NCBI GenBank assembly: GCA_947624255.1
Contig: CANQJO010000009.1
Coordinates: 1 to 64,000 of the forward strand
DNA from: an uncultured Ruminococcus sp.
Lineage (GTDB): Bacteria; Bacillota; Clostridia; Oscillospirales; Ruminococcaceae
Length of the DNA: 64,000 nt
Reading direction: 5' to 3'
Under the pieces are notes generated by a model. It had not been told where the DNA came from, made no database searches, and saw nothing but the letters and a program-made list of their open reading frames with translations. The position numbers and the translations under genes are program-made. Below, in pieces: positions 9,283-17,606 of this stretch (the stretch's first letter is position 1; every line of letters begins with the position of its first letter).

Positions 9283-10059
9283 TTATCCCTCTGTAACTGT
9301 CTTGGCTTTGATGTAATACTGAATCCCTCTGCTTTCGCAGAAATCTATGACTTCTTGTGCTTTTTGATTGTAATAATCCCTATGAGTTTTATAGGCAGTG
9401 ACTTCCTTACTGTAGTTGGTTCTTCCAAAAATGATTTTATCAACAAAACTGATCTCTTCTAAAATCTCATCAAGTTCCTGCTCTATAAGGTTAGGAGTCG
9501 GGTACGGTTCCATACTCACCCATGTTCTACAGCCCAAGTCATGCAGTCGTCTTAATGCTGCGATTCTCTCCTGTATCGGTGCTGCACCTGGTTCAATCTT
9601 GCTACGATATTCTTCATTCAAAGTAACTAAAGTAATACCATATTCATTCTCATCGGACAATTCACTCAATTGTTCAGGAAGGATACCCTTCGTCAAAACA
9701 ACGCATTTTACTCCTGCCGCATTCAATTTTCGAATGGCAGCAATGCTCATCTTGCATATCTCATCATATTCATACATGAACGGATCAGTAGAAAAACAAA
9801 GTTGAACAAACTTTATTTTGCTTTTGAGTCTTGGAATCTCTGCATCAAGCAATTCAAGTGTGTTAGATACCAGATAGGGTTCCACCCATTCTTCATATGA
9901 GTTAACCTGACCAAAACGCTTTTTCATCATATAAGCGTAGCATGGATACATGCAACCATGAGCACATCCTTGAACATGGTTCATAGTATAATCACCATAT
10001 TCTACTCCCGTTAAGTATAACATTGATTTTCTTTGTATGTAACCTTTTACAGTTTTCAT
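9283..10059 (-). CDS. Radical SAM-like protein paired with TcmP
   Basis: 258 residues. Three cysteines at 32, 36 and 40 (GCAHGCMYPCY) give CxxxCxxxC. The surrounding sequence, with LCFSTDPFMYEYDEICKMS and CVVLTKG, resembles spore-photoproduct-lyase-like radical SAM proteins. The usual radical SAM motif is CxxxCxxC, so the third cysteine is one residue further away than standard. It starts three bp after the TcmP stop and must be co-expressed. The reaction is unknown. Modification of a macromolecule together with TcmP is inferred from the constant pairing of the two families. Confidence 0.75.
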   Translation of the reverse strand: MKTVKGYIQRKSMLYLTGVEYGDYTMNHVQGCAHGCMYPCYAYMMKKRFGQVNSYEEWVEPYLVSNTLELLDAEIPRLKSKIKFVQLCFSTDPFMYEYDEICKMSIAAIRKLNAAGVKCVVLTKGILPEQLSELSDENEYGITLVTLNEEYRSKIEPGAAPIQERIAALRRLHDLGCRTWVSMEPYPTPNLIEQELDEILEEISFVDKIIFGRTNYSKEVTAYKTHRDYYNQKAQEVIDFCESRGIQYYIKAKTVTEG

Positions 10060-10062
10060 TGA

Positions 10063-11178
10063 TTAACTCCTATCTGGGAAACTAATTGTGCTTCTCTTTA
10101 CAACTGCACCAAAGTTTTCTTTCAATATTTTCTTGATCGTTTTTCTTTCAAAATCAGATGGAAAAATCGGGTGTTCTTCAAGGACTCCCCACACAACTTG
10201 AAGATTCACATCAGCTTGCCCGGCAAAATACTTTGATAAATATTCAGCAACATTTGAGAGACTGTAGCACTCGTCATCTACAAAGGTCGATGCAAACCCG
10301 GAACCATCCAGATCAAATTGAAGCTGATCTTCCGCACCATGCGTATTTTTCATAGAAGATTTTCCCTCAAATGTTTTCCAGGCTGAATTCTTATACAGCG
10401 TGAATCCACGAATATGGCTTGTGCAATGAACCAAATTGTATTCGACGACATTTGTTCGAATGAAAAATGGAAATGCCGCCACATAATAGTCTCTTGCCTT
10501 ATTCCGTCGTAGTGTTTGGATAATATCCTCAACACGCTTTTCATATTTTGTTCTGTCTGTTCCGTATGGTATAAGCTCTTCAAAAGGACATTGATATGTC
10601 ATTTCATACTTTTCTTTCGCACTATCACGTTTAACAACTCCGATTGAACGAACCGTATCCGATACCATATGATTAAGAATGACCTCGCCCCATCGATTAA
10701 TAAAAGGTAATATAGCTGTCCAGTCTATTGATGCAACATAGGGGTCATATATGAGAAGCGTATGCATATCCTGAAATCCTCTTATAGATTTTGCTATCCG
10801 TTTAAGCAACGAATTGGCGTCTTCAGAATAGAAGTCAATATGAAAGTTTCTTGTATTACTTCCAGTCAGTTGCTTCAAATGCGCAATTTTCTTTGAACTA
10901 TAGTCATTAAAGACTATATAGATACGCTTGGTCGGATACTGAAAAGCTGCATCCCTCAGTATTCTAGCAACTCTTACCGCTGTACCATACACACATTCTC
11001 CACTCTCTGTTCTGTATTCTCCACTGTTGCTCATACAGTCAATGTAAACAAGATTTTCACATTGAGAATTCAGTAGTATCTGAGACCATGACTCTACATA
11101 GTTTTCGATCAATTCAAACTTCTTGATTGTATGCGGTTTTGCAATGCTGATTACCTCATCATTATTCTTGCTGCTCAT
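10063..11178 (-). CDS. tcmP: Three-Cys-motif partner protein TcmP
   Basis: 371 residues. The N-terminal half has the look of a Rossmann methylase relative: KKFELIENYVESW, then YIDCMSNSGEY where related proteins have an FAGPG loop, a GTAVRVA segment, and IYIVFNDYSS. The family is defined by its pairing with a three-cysteine radical SAM-like protein, which is the next gene. A GGAG lies nine bases before the ATG. The SAM loop is degenerate here, so catalysis is uncertain. The pair is often found near restriction systems, as here. Confidence 0.75.
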   Translation of the reverse strand: MSSKNNDEVISIAKPHTIKKFELIENYVESWSQILLNSQCENLVYIDCMSNSGEYRTESGECVYGTAVRVARILRDAAFQYPTKRIYIVFNDYSSKKIAHLKQLTGSNTRNFHIDFYSEDANSLLKRIAKSIRGFQDMHTLLIYDPYVASIDWTAILPFINRWGEVILNHMVSDTVRSIGVVKRDSAKEKYEMTYQCPFEELIPYGTDRTKYEKRVEDIIQTLRRNKARDYYVAAFPFFIRTNVVEYNLVHCTSHIRGFTLYKNSAWKTFEGKSSMKNTHGAEDQLQFDLDGSGFASTFVDDECYSLSNVAEYLSKYFAGQADVNLQVVWGVLEEHPIFPSDFERKTIKKILKENFGAVVKRSTISFPDRS

Positions 11179-11576
11179 AAATTACCTCCAATCATTTTTC
11201 TCTATTATCATCCGTTCCATCTTTAAGAAAAGAAATTCTGCACACTCTTTTCCTGCCCGCAAAATTCATTTGCTGCTCTATCATATTCAGAGAAGGTATG
11301 TTAAGAGCCTTCTGGAACATCATATTCATTGGATAATACTCCTCTACATGCCATATAGCCCTTCAACTTCTTTTCCCTGTGCATATATGCAAAACAACAG
11401 ATCACAGCTCGCTTAACTCAATTCAGGACACACCGTGTCTCATTTTTGAAATGCACAGTAAACTGACACATTTTCAAAAGTGCTGTATATCATGGGACAG
11501 TCACCTTAACCGACAACCTATAATTACATCTATTATACCATATCCCGCATGAAAATACAATATTCCGCAAAGAAAA

Positions 11577-11588
11577 GAACAAATATTC
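11577..11588. promoter_or_regulatory. Possible SOS box (LexA operator)
   Basis: GAACAAATATTC matches the Gram-positive SOS box core GAAC-N4-GTTC at 7 of 8 positions and ends ten bases before the lexA -35. A second ATATTCCG element lies about 20 bp upstream, so two operators are possible. The position fits autoregulation. Confidence 0.45.
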
Positions 11589-11597
11589 CGTTTTCTA

Positions 11598-11626
11598 TTG
11601 ACAAACCTCTCGCAGTGTGTTAAAAT
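11598..11626 (+). promoter_or_regulatory. lexA promoter
   Basis: Perfect TTGACA at 11598-11603, a 17-bp spacer and TAAAAT at 11621-11626, followed 43 bases later by the lexA ATG with AGAGAGGAC as ribosome site. A strong sigma-A promoter. Confidence 0.75.
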
Positions 11627-11668
11627 ACAGTTAATGGGATATATTTCCTGTTAGAGAGGACATGTACT

Positions 11669-12280
11669 ATGAGAGTAACCCATGAGACGATGACAGCCAA
11701 TGCAGATGCCATAGAAAACTGCATTGATGAATATTACGAAGAAAACGGTATATCGCCATCTATCGAAGTAATCGCTGCCGAAACAGGCATCTCAAAATCC
11801 ACTGTCGGTCGCTATTTGCAGAAAATGACCAATGAGGGCCGACTCATCAGCAACGGAAAACGAGGCTATGCAACGAAGCGAATGCAGCAAAGCTGCAATA
11901 TGGAGCTTATACCGATTCTTGGAAACATTGCCTGCGGTGCGCCCATTTTTGCAGATGGGACGGTCACGGAATATGTCAGACTGCCTGCTTCCCTGCTGGG
12001 TAGCGGGAACTATTTCATTCTGACTGCTTCGGGAGATTCCATGATTGACGCCGGAATTGACGATGGTGACACTGTTATTGTAAAACAGCAGGATTACGCC
12101 GAAGTCGGTGACATTGTTGTTGCTCTTGTCGGTGATGATGCAACACTCAAAAGATATTATCCGGAACCTGAAAGAAAGAGAATCAGACTACAGCCGGAAA
12201 ACGAAAATCATGAACCAATCTATGTCAAGGAATGCCTGATACAGGGCATTGCTGTGACCGTGTGGAAGAATCTGAAGTAA
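11669..12280 (+). CDS. lexA: LexA-like S24 repressor
   Basis: 203 residues. The N-terminal winged HTH (about 5-65) is of the LexA type: SIEVIAAETGISKSTVGRYLQ. The C-terminal half is an S24 self-cleaving peptidase: cleavage site NIACGAP near residue 87 (Cys-Gly in place of Ala-Gly, as also seen in UmuD), catalytic Ser in SGDSMIDAGI near 122 and Lys in DATLKRYY near 161. It should repress SOS or prophage genes and cleave itself when RecA is active. It is followed by an ImmA/IrrE peptidase gene, so it may be the phage lysogeny repressor rather than the host LexA. Confidence 0.85.
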   Translation: MRVTHETMTANADAIENCIDEYYEENGISPSIEVIAAETGISKSTVGRYLQKMTNEGRLISNGKRGYATKRMQQSCNMELIPILGNIACGAPIFADGTVTEYVRLPASLLGSGNYFILTASGDSMIDAGIDDGDTVIVKQQDYAEVGDIVVALVGDDATLKRYYPEPERKRIRLQPENENHEPIYVKECLIQGIAVTVWKNLK

Positions 12281-12331
12281 AAAGGACAACAAAACGAAGG
12301 GAGTGAATTTAACAACTGGGAGGTGCAAACC

Positions 12332-14278
12332 TTGAACTATGAAATCGGACCTATTTTAACAGTATCGAACCCAATGCGTCCGGAATCAACATATAAGATA
12401 TGGAACCCACGATTTCAGCAAAAGCCTGAAATCGTGTCATTTACGCAGATTCTTAAGGAGAATTACGTTGTTGAGTATGGAACATTCATCCGTGGCAAGA
12501 TACGCAGTGGTGAGCTTCCTGTCCCCTGCTTCGGTTATCGCAGTCTGCCGAAAGTGCAGGATGTCACCATAGACAAAGCTTACTATGACCGTCTCGACAG
12601 CATCTCCTTTGCAATGTACGTAATATGCGATGTCCGTTTCTACGACCCCGTTACACAGCAGGAACAGTACCAGAAATACTATGTAACGGGCTATCATTCT
12701 TTCAACGGAATTTCCGATTATCTCACGAATGCTGACATTTACACAGGACAGCGTTTTCACCTACGGAATCAGCTGGATGATTATCTTGTACCATATATCC
12801 GTTCCTCAAAATACGATGCTTATGCCTACGAACTGCTGCTGAAATATCAGCCGGAGGCTTTAGAAGAACCTTGCAGTGTGGACGCTGAAAAGCTCGCCAA
12901 TGCGATGGGTTTCAGGATCGAGTATGTACAGCTTCTCCCCAACGACAATGTCTGTGCAAAAACAATTTTTCGCACGAAAGAAGTCACCATATATGAGAAC
13001 GGAACCGCTGTAAACAGAACTTTTGAGGGCGGTACAATACTGGTTACAACCCGATGCACGGCGGATTTTCGTATGAATGTACTGCATGAGTGCATCCATA
13101 TTGAATACCATCGGATGTTCTATGAGCTACAGCATTATTATCGAACAGCAATCAGAATGGAGACACCTGACTTTGAAGACTTCTTCATGTCCGACGACCA
13201 GCAGGATACCCTCCGAAGTATGGAAATACAAGCAAATGCCATTGCAGCCCGTGTGACGATTTATGCAGAAAACCTGGATATGGTAATATCCGAGTTCTGT
13301 GATTGCCTTGGCAGAGATGCTTACCATACAGATCTTGTCGGTTATGAAAAGCTGATAGAAAGAATCACAGAAATTTTCGGTTCTTATCGCTCAACAGCAA
13401 AAACAAGGCTATTGCATCGTGGATTTAAGAAAGCACGAGGGGTATTCGAGTGGGGCGATGATAAATATGCAAAAGCCCATGTCATACCTGAAGATTTTCC
13501 CGATGATTGGACTTACACTGTTCCACTCTACGAAATGTCCAAAATACTCGGAAGAAATCTCATGTTTGACAAGCTCGTGCATTCAAGGAAATTTGTGTAT
13601 GCGGATGGTCATCTATGCTTGAATCATTCCGATTATGTTTACAAGCTGGGCGGATACTGGTGGCTGACGGAATATGCGAAACAAAATATGGCTGAGTGCT
13701 GTCTACCATTCAGACGAGTTTACGGTAAACAAAATCTGAAGTATACCTTCGGTGAGCTAAACAAGGAACAGCAAGTTCGCTTCTTTGAGCGTGTTTTCGA
13801 TAACGAAGCCTTTAACAGGATGGAAGAAAAACGAAGAGAAATGCTTCGGAACAGCCTATATATCGAAGAAGTGAAAAAAGGAAAAACCAGAAGAAGAAAA
13901 ATGACAAGAGGCGAAGCAGTTGTTTTCCTGATGAAGCAGGCACACATGACGGAAGAAGATGTGGCAGAGGCTGCGGAGTGCAGTATTGACGCACTGACAG
14001 ATCTTCGCAGTGACAAGGAATATACACCGAGAATGGGAACCATGCTGGCTTTCTTTACTGCTCTGGAGCTTGATGATGTTTATCGTGATGAGCTTCTCAT
14101 TATGACAGGGCTGATCAATGACATCAACAAGGAGATGTACCAGCTCTATCGGATCATGCGTGATACGAATCCGGACGGATTTACCGTTTACCAGGCAAAT
14201 CAATACTTAAGAGACATTGGAAAAACGCCGTGGACAAGCGGCTACAGACCGAAGAAAATCAAAAAGAATGCAATATAA
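12332..14278 (+). CDS. ImmA/IrrE metallopeptidase with C-terminal HTH
   Basis: About 648 residues. A zincin motif LHECIHIEYH (HExxH) lies near residue 251 and a possible third ligand in MEIQANAIAAR near 297, as in ImmA/IrrE proteases that cut phage repressors. The C-terminal third contains an XRE-like HTH (TEEDVAEAAECSIDALTDLR). The 200 N-terminal residues are not recognised. ImmA proteins are usually under 200 residues, so this is an unusually large fusion. A TTG start at 12332 fits GGGAGG eight bases upstream; a GTG at 12323 abuts that site. It directly follows lexA and probably acts on it or a related repressor. Confidence 0.8.
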   Translation: MNYEIGPILTVSNPMRPESTYKIWNPRFQQKPEIVSFTQILKENYVVEYGTFIRGKIRSGELPVPCFGYRSLPKVQDVTIDKAYYDRLDSISFAMYVICDVRFYDPVTQQEQYQKYYVTGYHSFNGISDYLTNADIYTGQRFHLRNQLDDYLVPYIRSSKYDAYAYELLLKYQPEALEEPCSVDAEKLANAMGFRIEYVQLLPNDNVCAKTIFRTKEVTIYENGTAVNRTFEGGTILVTTRCTADFRMNVLHECIHIEYHRMFYELQHYYRTAIRMETPDFEDFFMSDDQQDTLRSMEIQANAIAARVTIYAENLDMVISEFCDCLGRDAYHTDLVGYEKLIERITEIFGSYRSTAKTRLLHRGFKKARGVFEWGDDKYAKAHVIPEDFPDDWTYTVPLYEMSKILGRNLMFDKLVHSRKFVYADGHLCLNHSDYVYKLGGYWWLTEYAKQNMAECCLPFRRVYGKQNLKYTFGELNKEQQVRFFERVFDNEAFNRMEEKRREMLRNSLYIEEVKKGKTRRRKMTRGEAVVFLMKQAHMTEEDVAEAAECSIDALTDLRSDKEYTPRMGTMLAFFTALELDDVYRDELLIMTGLINDINKEMYQLYRIMRDTNPDGFTVYQANQYLRDIGKTPWTSGYRPKKIKKNAI

Positions 14279-14280
14279 CG

Positions 14281-14313
14281 ATCAGGCGGCTGGAAAGCTG
14301 CCTGATTTTTTTA
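14281..14313 (+). terminator. Rho-independent terminator after the ImmA gene
   Basis: An 11-bp stem (ATCAGGCGGCT / AGCTGCCTGAT, one mismatch) with a GGAA loop followed by seven T. It closes the lexA-immA unit. Confidence 0.85.
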
Positions 14314-14773
14314 TGCCTTTATCCGTTTTATAAACCGGAGTAAAACGGCAAAATTGCTGTATATTTCGTGTGTAAATATACTAATTGTTGCATATTTTTG
14401 TGTAGTTCCAACGATACACAAAAGGCAACAGCCGAATATTACAGCACTATTCACAAAAATCAACTACGGTTTATTTCCGCTGGTGACTCTTCGTGAAAAA
14501 TGATATGATATAGCTACAGCCGGATGCATACGGCAGTATATGTACAAAATGGCGAAATTACGAGATAAGTGTAATTTCGTGAGTACATTATTCTGTCCAT
14601 GCGTCTGGTTATTTTTATGCCATAATCCGCACCGTCTGATCTCCGGTGGCTCAACGAATTATGACGATTCATTGCAACAGTGTCTTTTGAGCGGATTGCT
14701 GTATTTCGGAATGGAGTATCCATCTGGAATGCGGTAACGTTCCTCTCTCCATTCCTACGAATGGAGAAAAGAA
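14314..14773. other. Intergenic control region before the early genes
   Basis: 460 bp without a convincing gene. It is AT-rich on the left with several TGTGTA-type motifs. A perfect 9-bp inverted repeat (CGAAATTAC / GTAATTTCG at 14553-14561 and 14571-14579) is flanked by TGTAC and GTACA. A second inverted repeat, GGAATGGAG / CTCCATTCC, lies at 14708-14716 and 14747-14755 just before the next ribosome site. A TATGAT at 14504-14509 may be a -10. These could be operators for the early promoter; nothing proves it. Confidence 0.4.
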
Positions 14774-15262
14774 ATGAAAAGATATGTTCCAATGCGAAAT
14801 GCAGACAATCCTCATCACGTTGAACTGATGCCGGTTTCCGAAGAAGTTTATGCAGAAATCACTCGTGAGACATCACGGATACGAAATAAGAAGCAATATC
14901 ACGGTCAGTGTGCCTGCCCCAGAAAATATCTCTGGAAATGCGATGGCGACTGTTCCCTTTGCGAATACAGTGCCGCCGGCGATAACCTTTCTCTTGATTA
15001 TGAGAATGAGCTTCATGGAGAACATTTTTCGGACGGCTGTGATATTGAAGAAATGGTAACTGACCAGCTTATGATGAGGCTGATTCTTGAAAGACTTGCA
15101 GAGTTGCTGCCTGTCGCACTTACAATCGGAAAAATGAAGCTTGATGAAGAATTATCCGAAAGACAGTGTCTGGAACAGCTGGATCTGAAAAGAAGTACAT
15201 ACCGTTCACAGCTTGAAAGAGCCAGAAAACAGCTTGAAAAAGAATTCGGCATAAAAATCTGA
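14774..15262 (+). CDS. Sigma-70 region 4-like regulator with Cys-rich centre
   Basis: 162 residues. The C-terminal 60 residues look like a sigma region 4 HTH (LDEELSERQCLEQLDLKRSTYRSQLERAR is the helical pair). A central CAC-P-x6-C-x3-C-x2-C stretch (about 42-62) may bind a metal. This type of small sigma-like protein commonly opens phage early operons in clostridia. ATGGAG supplies the ribosome site. DNA binding is probable; whether it acts as a sigma factor or an anti-repressor is unknown. Confidence 0.65.
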   Translation: MKRYVPMRNADNPHHVELMPVSEEVYAEITRETSRIRNKKQYHGQCACPRKYLWKCDGDCSLCEYSAAGDNLSLDYENELHGEHFSDGCDIEEMVTDQLMMRLILERLAELLPVALTIGKMKLDEELSERQCLEQLDLKRSTYRSQLERARKQLEKEFGIKI

Positions 15263-15355
15263 AAATGTTTCGTCCAAACATCACTTGATTCTGTAGTGGG
15301 ATATGAGGGGCAATGATGCTTCTCTTGATAAGGTTCAAATCAATTGAAGGTGGTG

Positions 15356-15475
15356 ATGCCATTGGATGCAAAAACAAAAGAACTCATTGCACTGCTCTTC
15401 GCACTTAGCGTCGTAGCAGAAAGACTGGCAGTAAATCTGGAAAAGGAGGAAACGAAAAATGGGGCCAATCTTTGA
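15356..15475 (+). CDS. Small hypothetical protein
   Basis: 39 residues, with a hydrophobic central helix (ELIALLFALSVVAERLAVNL). GAAGGTGG precedes the ATG, and the end overlaps the next start by 17 bp. Not recognised; it could be a small membrane peptide. Confidence 0.45.
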   Translation: MPLDAKTKELIALLFALSVVAERLAVNLEKEETKNGANL

Positions 15476-15794
15476 GGTCATCAACGCACTGAATGCACTG
15501 ATCACAGCACTGACAAAGCTGACAGAGCAAACAACACAGAAGGAAATGGACAAGTTCGAGCAAATTTATCCCCCAGCAGACGAACAGCCGGAGCCCGAAC
15601 CTACCAACCCCGACCCGCCCACAAAACCCGTCACCCTCGCCGAGGTCAGAGCCGTGCTTGCCAACAAGTCCCGTGCAGGATTTACGGAGGAGGTCAAGCA
15701 GCTTGTAATGAAGCATGGGGCAGAGAAGCTGTCCGGCGTTCCCGAAAGTGAGTATGCGGCACTGATGAAGGAGGCGGAGAGCCTTGGCACGTAA
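15459..15794 (+). CDS. Conserved phage protein of the type misnamed Rrp5
   Basis: 111 residues. An N-terminal amphipathic helix is followed by a Pro/Glu-rich linker (about 35-60). The C-terminal segment VRAVLANKSRAGFTEEVKQL is often labelled rRNA biogenesis protein rrp5 in clostridial phages; that name has no support here. AGGAGG is eight bases upstream. It overlaps the next gene. Function unknown; position suggests an early replication accessory. Confidence 0.65.
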   Translation: MGPIFEVINALNALITALTKLTEQTTQKEMDKFEQIYPPADEQPEPEPTNPDPPTKPVTLAEVRAVLANKSRAGFTEEVKQLVMKHGAEKLSGVPESEYAALMKEAESLGT

Positions 15795-16980
15795 ACATTC
15801 TGAACGAGCCCATGCAAAGCTGTCCGCATCGGCAAGTCACCGCTGGCTTGCCTGTCCGCCATCGGCTCAGCTTTGCGCCGATCTCCCGGATACGGCAACG
15901 GACTACGCAAAGGAAGGCACCTGTGCACATGAACTTGCGGAGTACAAGGTGAACAAGCTCCTTTGCATTGATGCCGCAGACCCGACAGAACATCTTGAGT
16001 ACTTCGATCAGGAAATGGCAGACTGCACGGATGCCTATGCAGAGTACATCGCTGAGCAGATTGCAAAATACACCGATCCCATTGTTATGGTGGAACAGCG
16101 GCTGGATTTCAGCAGATATGTCCCCGACGGCTTCGGGACTGGTGACTGTGTTATCGTTGCTGATGATGTACTTACCGTATGCGATTACAAGCATGGGAAG
16201 GGTGTGGCAGTGACAGCGGAACATAATTCCCAGATGATGCTGTATGCCCTCGGTGCATTAGGACTGTTTGACAGTCTGTATGACATCACAGAGATCCGCA
16301 TGGTCATCTTTCAGCCGAGAATGGACAATGTCAGTGAATTTGCAATGTCTGTGACCGATCTGCTTGACTGGGCAGAAAACTCACTGAAACCGACAGCTGC
16401 ACTTGCCGCCAAGGGTGAGGGCGAATTCTGTGCCGGAGATCACTGCCGTTTCTGTAAAGTAAAAGCAACATGCCGCAAGCGTGCGGAGTATAATCTTGTT
16501 CTTGCACAATATGACTTCGCACCTGCCGATACCCTTGAAGATGCCGAAATCGAGGCGATTCTTGAAAAGGCTGATGCACTGGTGGCATGGGCAAATGATG
16601 TAAAAGAATTCGCACTCTCACAGGCACTCTCCGGCAAGGTCTGGAACGGCTACAAGCTGGTGGAGGGCAAATCTAACCGCAAGTACACCGATGAAACAAA
16701 GGTCGCACAGGCAGTACAGGACGCAGGATATGATCCATATGCCGCACCGGAGATTCTCGGTATCACAGCAATGACAAAGCTGCTCGGCAAGAAGAAATTC
16801 ACCGAAATTCTCGGAGAACTTCTCTACAAACCCACAGGAAAACCGACGCTGGTTCCTGCTTCGGATAAGCGAAGAGCATGGAATCCGGCATGCCCGAGGC
16901 GAGGTGAGATTGGTTCGAGCCGAGGGTATGCCGTGCTTGGATTTGACACGGCAGAAAACGATTTTAAGGAGGAAAATTAA
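15784..16980 (+). CDS. DUF2800 protein, Cas4/RecB-like nuclease
   Basis: 398 residues. HSERAHAKLSASASHRWLACP at the start is the DUF2800 hallmark. GTGDCVIVADDVLTVCDYKHG gives the PD-(D/E)XK core (Asp, then Asp-x-Lys). Cysteines in CAGDHCRFCKVKATC resemble the Cas4/RecB iron-sulfur cluster. It probably trims DNA ends during phage replication or recombination. It uses a TTG start at 15784 behind a GGAG. It is followed directly by the DUF2815 and polymerase genes, the usual cassette. Confidence 0.85.
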   Translation: MARKHSERAHAKLSASASHRWLACPPSAQLCADLPDTATDYAKEGTCAHELAEYKVNKLLCIDAADPTEHLEYFDQEMADCTDAYAEYIAEQIAKYTDPIVMVEQRLDFSRYVPDGFGTGDCVIVADDVLTVCDYKHGKGVAVTAEHNSQMMLYALGALGLFDSLYDITEIRMVIFQPRMDNVSEFAMSVTDLLDWAENSLKPTAALAAKGEGEFCAGDHCRFCKVKATCRKRAEYNLVLAQYDFAPADTLEDAEIEAILEKADALVAWANDVKEFALSQALSGKVWNGYKLVEGKSNRKYTDETKVAQAVQDAGYDPYAAPEILGITAMTKLLGKKKFTEILGELLYKPTGKPTLVPASDKRRAWNPACPRRGEIGSSRGYAVLGFDTAENDFKEEN

Positions 16981-16981
16981 C

Positions 16982-17545
16982 ATGGCAAAGTATGTAAATC
17001 CCACAAAGGTAATCACAGGTCCCGACACACGCTGGAGCTACTGCAACGCATGGGAGGCAAAGGCAATCAACGGCGGCACACCCAAATTCAGCGTGTCCCT
17101 TATCATCCCGAAGTCCGATACAGCGACCATTGCAAAGGTCAAGGCAGCCATTCAGGCGGCGTATGAGGAAGGTGCATCCAAGCTCAAGGGCAACGGCAAG
17201 TCCGTACCGCAGCTGTCTGCCATCAAAACGCCCCTCCGTGACGGCGATCTGGAACGTCCCGATGATGAGGCTTATGCAAACGCTTACTTCATCAATGCCA
17301 ACTCTGCAACTGCTCCCGGTATTGTGGATGCAGACCGTCAGCCGATCATCGATCACAGCGAGGTATACAGCGGCGTTTATGGCAGAGCGTCAATCAACTT
17401 CTACGCATTCAACTCCAACGGCAACAGAGGTATTGCCTGCGGTCTGAATAATTTGCAGAAGATCCGTGACGGCGAGCCTCTCGGCGGAAAGAGCCGTGCA
17501 GAGGATGATTTCAATGACGATGAGGACAGCGATTTCCTCGATTAA
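16982..17545 (+). CDS. DUF2815 single-stranded DNA-binding protein
   Basis: 187 residues. TKVITGPDTRWSYCNAWEAK and the GVYGRASINFYAFN segment mark DUF2815, an OB-fold ssDNA-binding family of the Enc34 type. The last 15 residues are acidic and end in DSDFLD, like SSB tails that recruit partners. The start at 16982 has AAGGAGG seven bases before it; a longer in-frame start at 16904 lies inside the previous gene. It should coat ssDNA for the polymerase encoded next. Confidence 0.85.
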   Translation: MAKYVNPTKVITGPDTRWSYCNAWEAKAINGGTPKFSVSLIIPKSDTATIAKVKAAIQAAYEEGASKLKGNGKSVPQLSAIKTPLRDGDLERPDDEAYANAYFINANSATAPGIVDADRQPIIDHSEVYSGVYGRASINFYAFNSNGNRGIACGLNNLQKIRDGEPLGGKSRAEDDFNDDEDSDFLD

Positions 17546-17606
17546 GCAATAACGAATGTCGGGAGGGCGACAAACGGCACAGCCGTTCGGGTGGGTAAAG
17601 GATAGG

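Larger units (their letters stand above)
11179..11668. other. Divergent intergenic region between tcmP and lexA
   Basis: About 490 bp without a convincing gene. It holds the lexA promoter and possible operators near the right end, a GACACaccGTGTC palindrome at 11427-11439, and a loose inverted pair of TTTTGAAA-type motifs around 11442-11478. A minus-strand GATAAT upstream of tcmP may be its -10 but lacks a clear -35. This is the junction between the leftward defence island and the rightward phage genes. Confidence 0.5.

Noticed and set aside
15459-15794. rRNA biogenesis protein Rrp5
   Set aside because: The name is common for this phage family but the sequence has no S1 or other Rrp5 domains.
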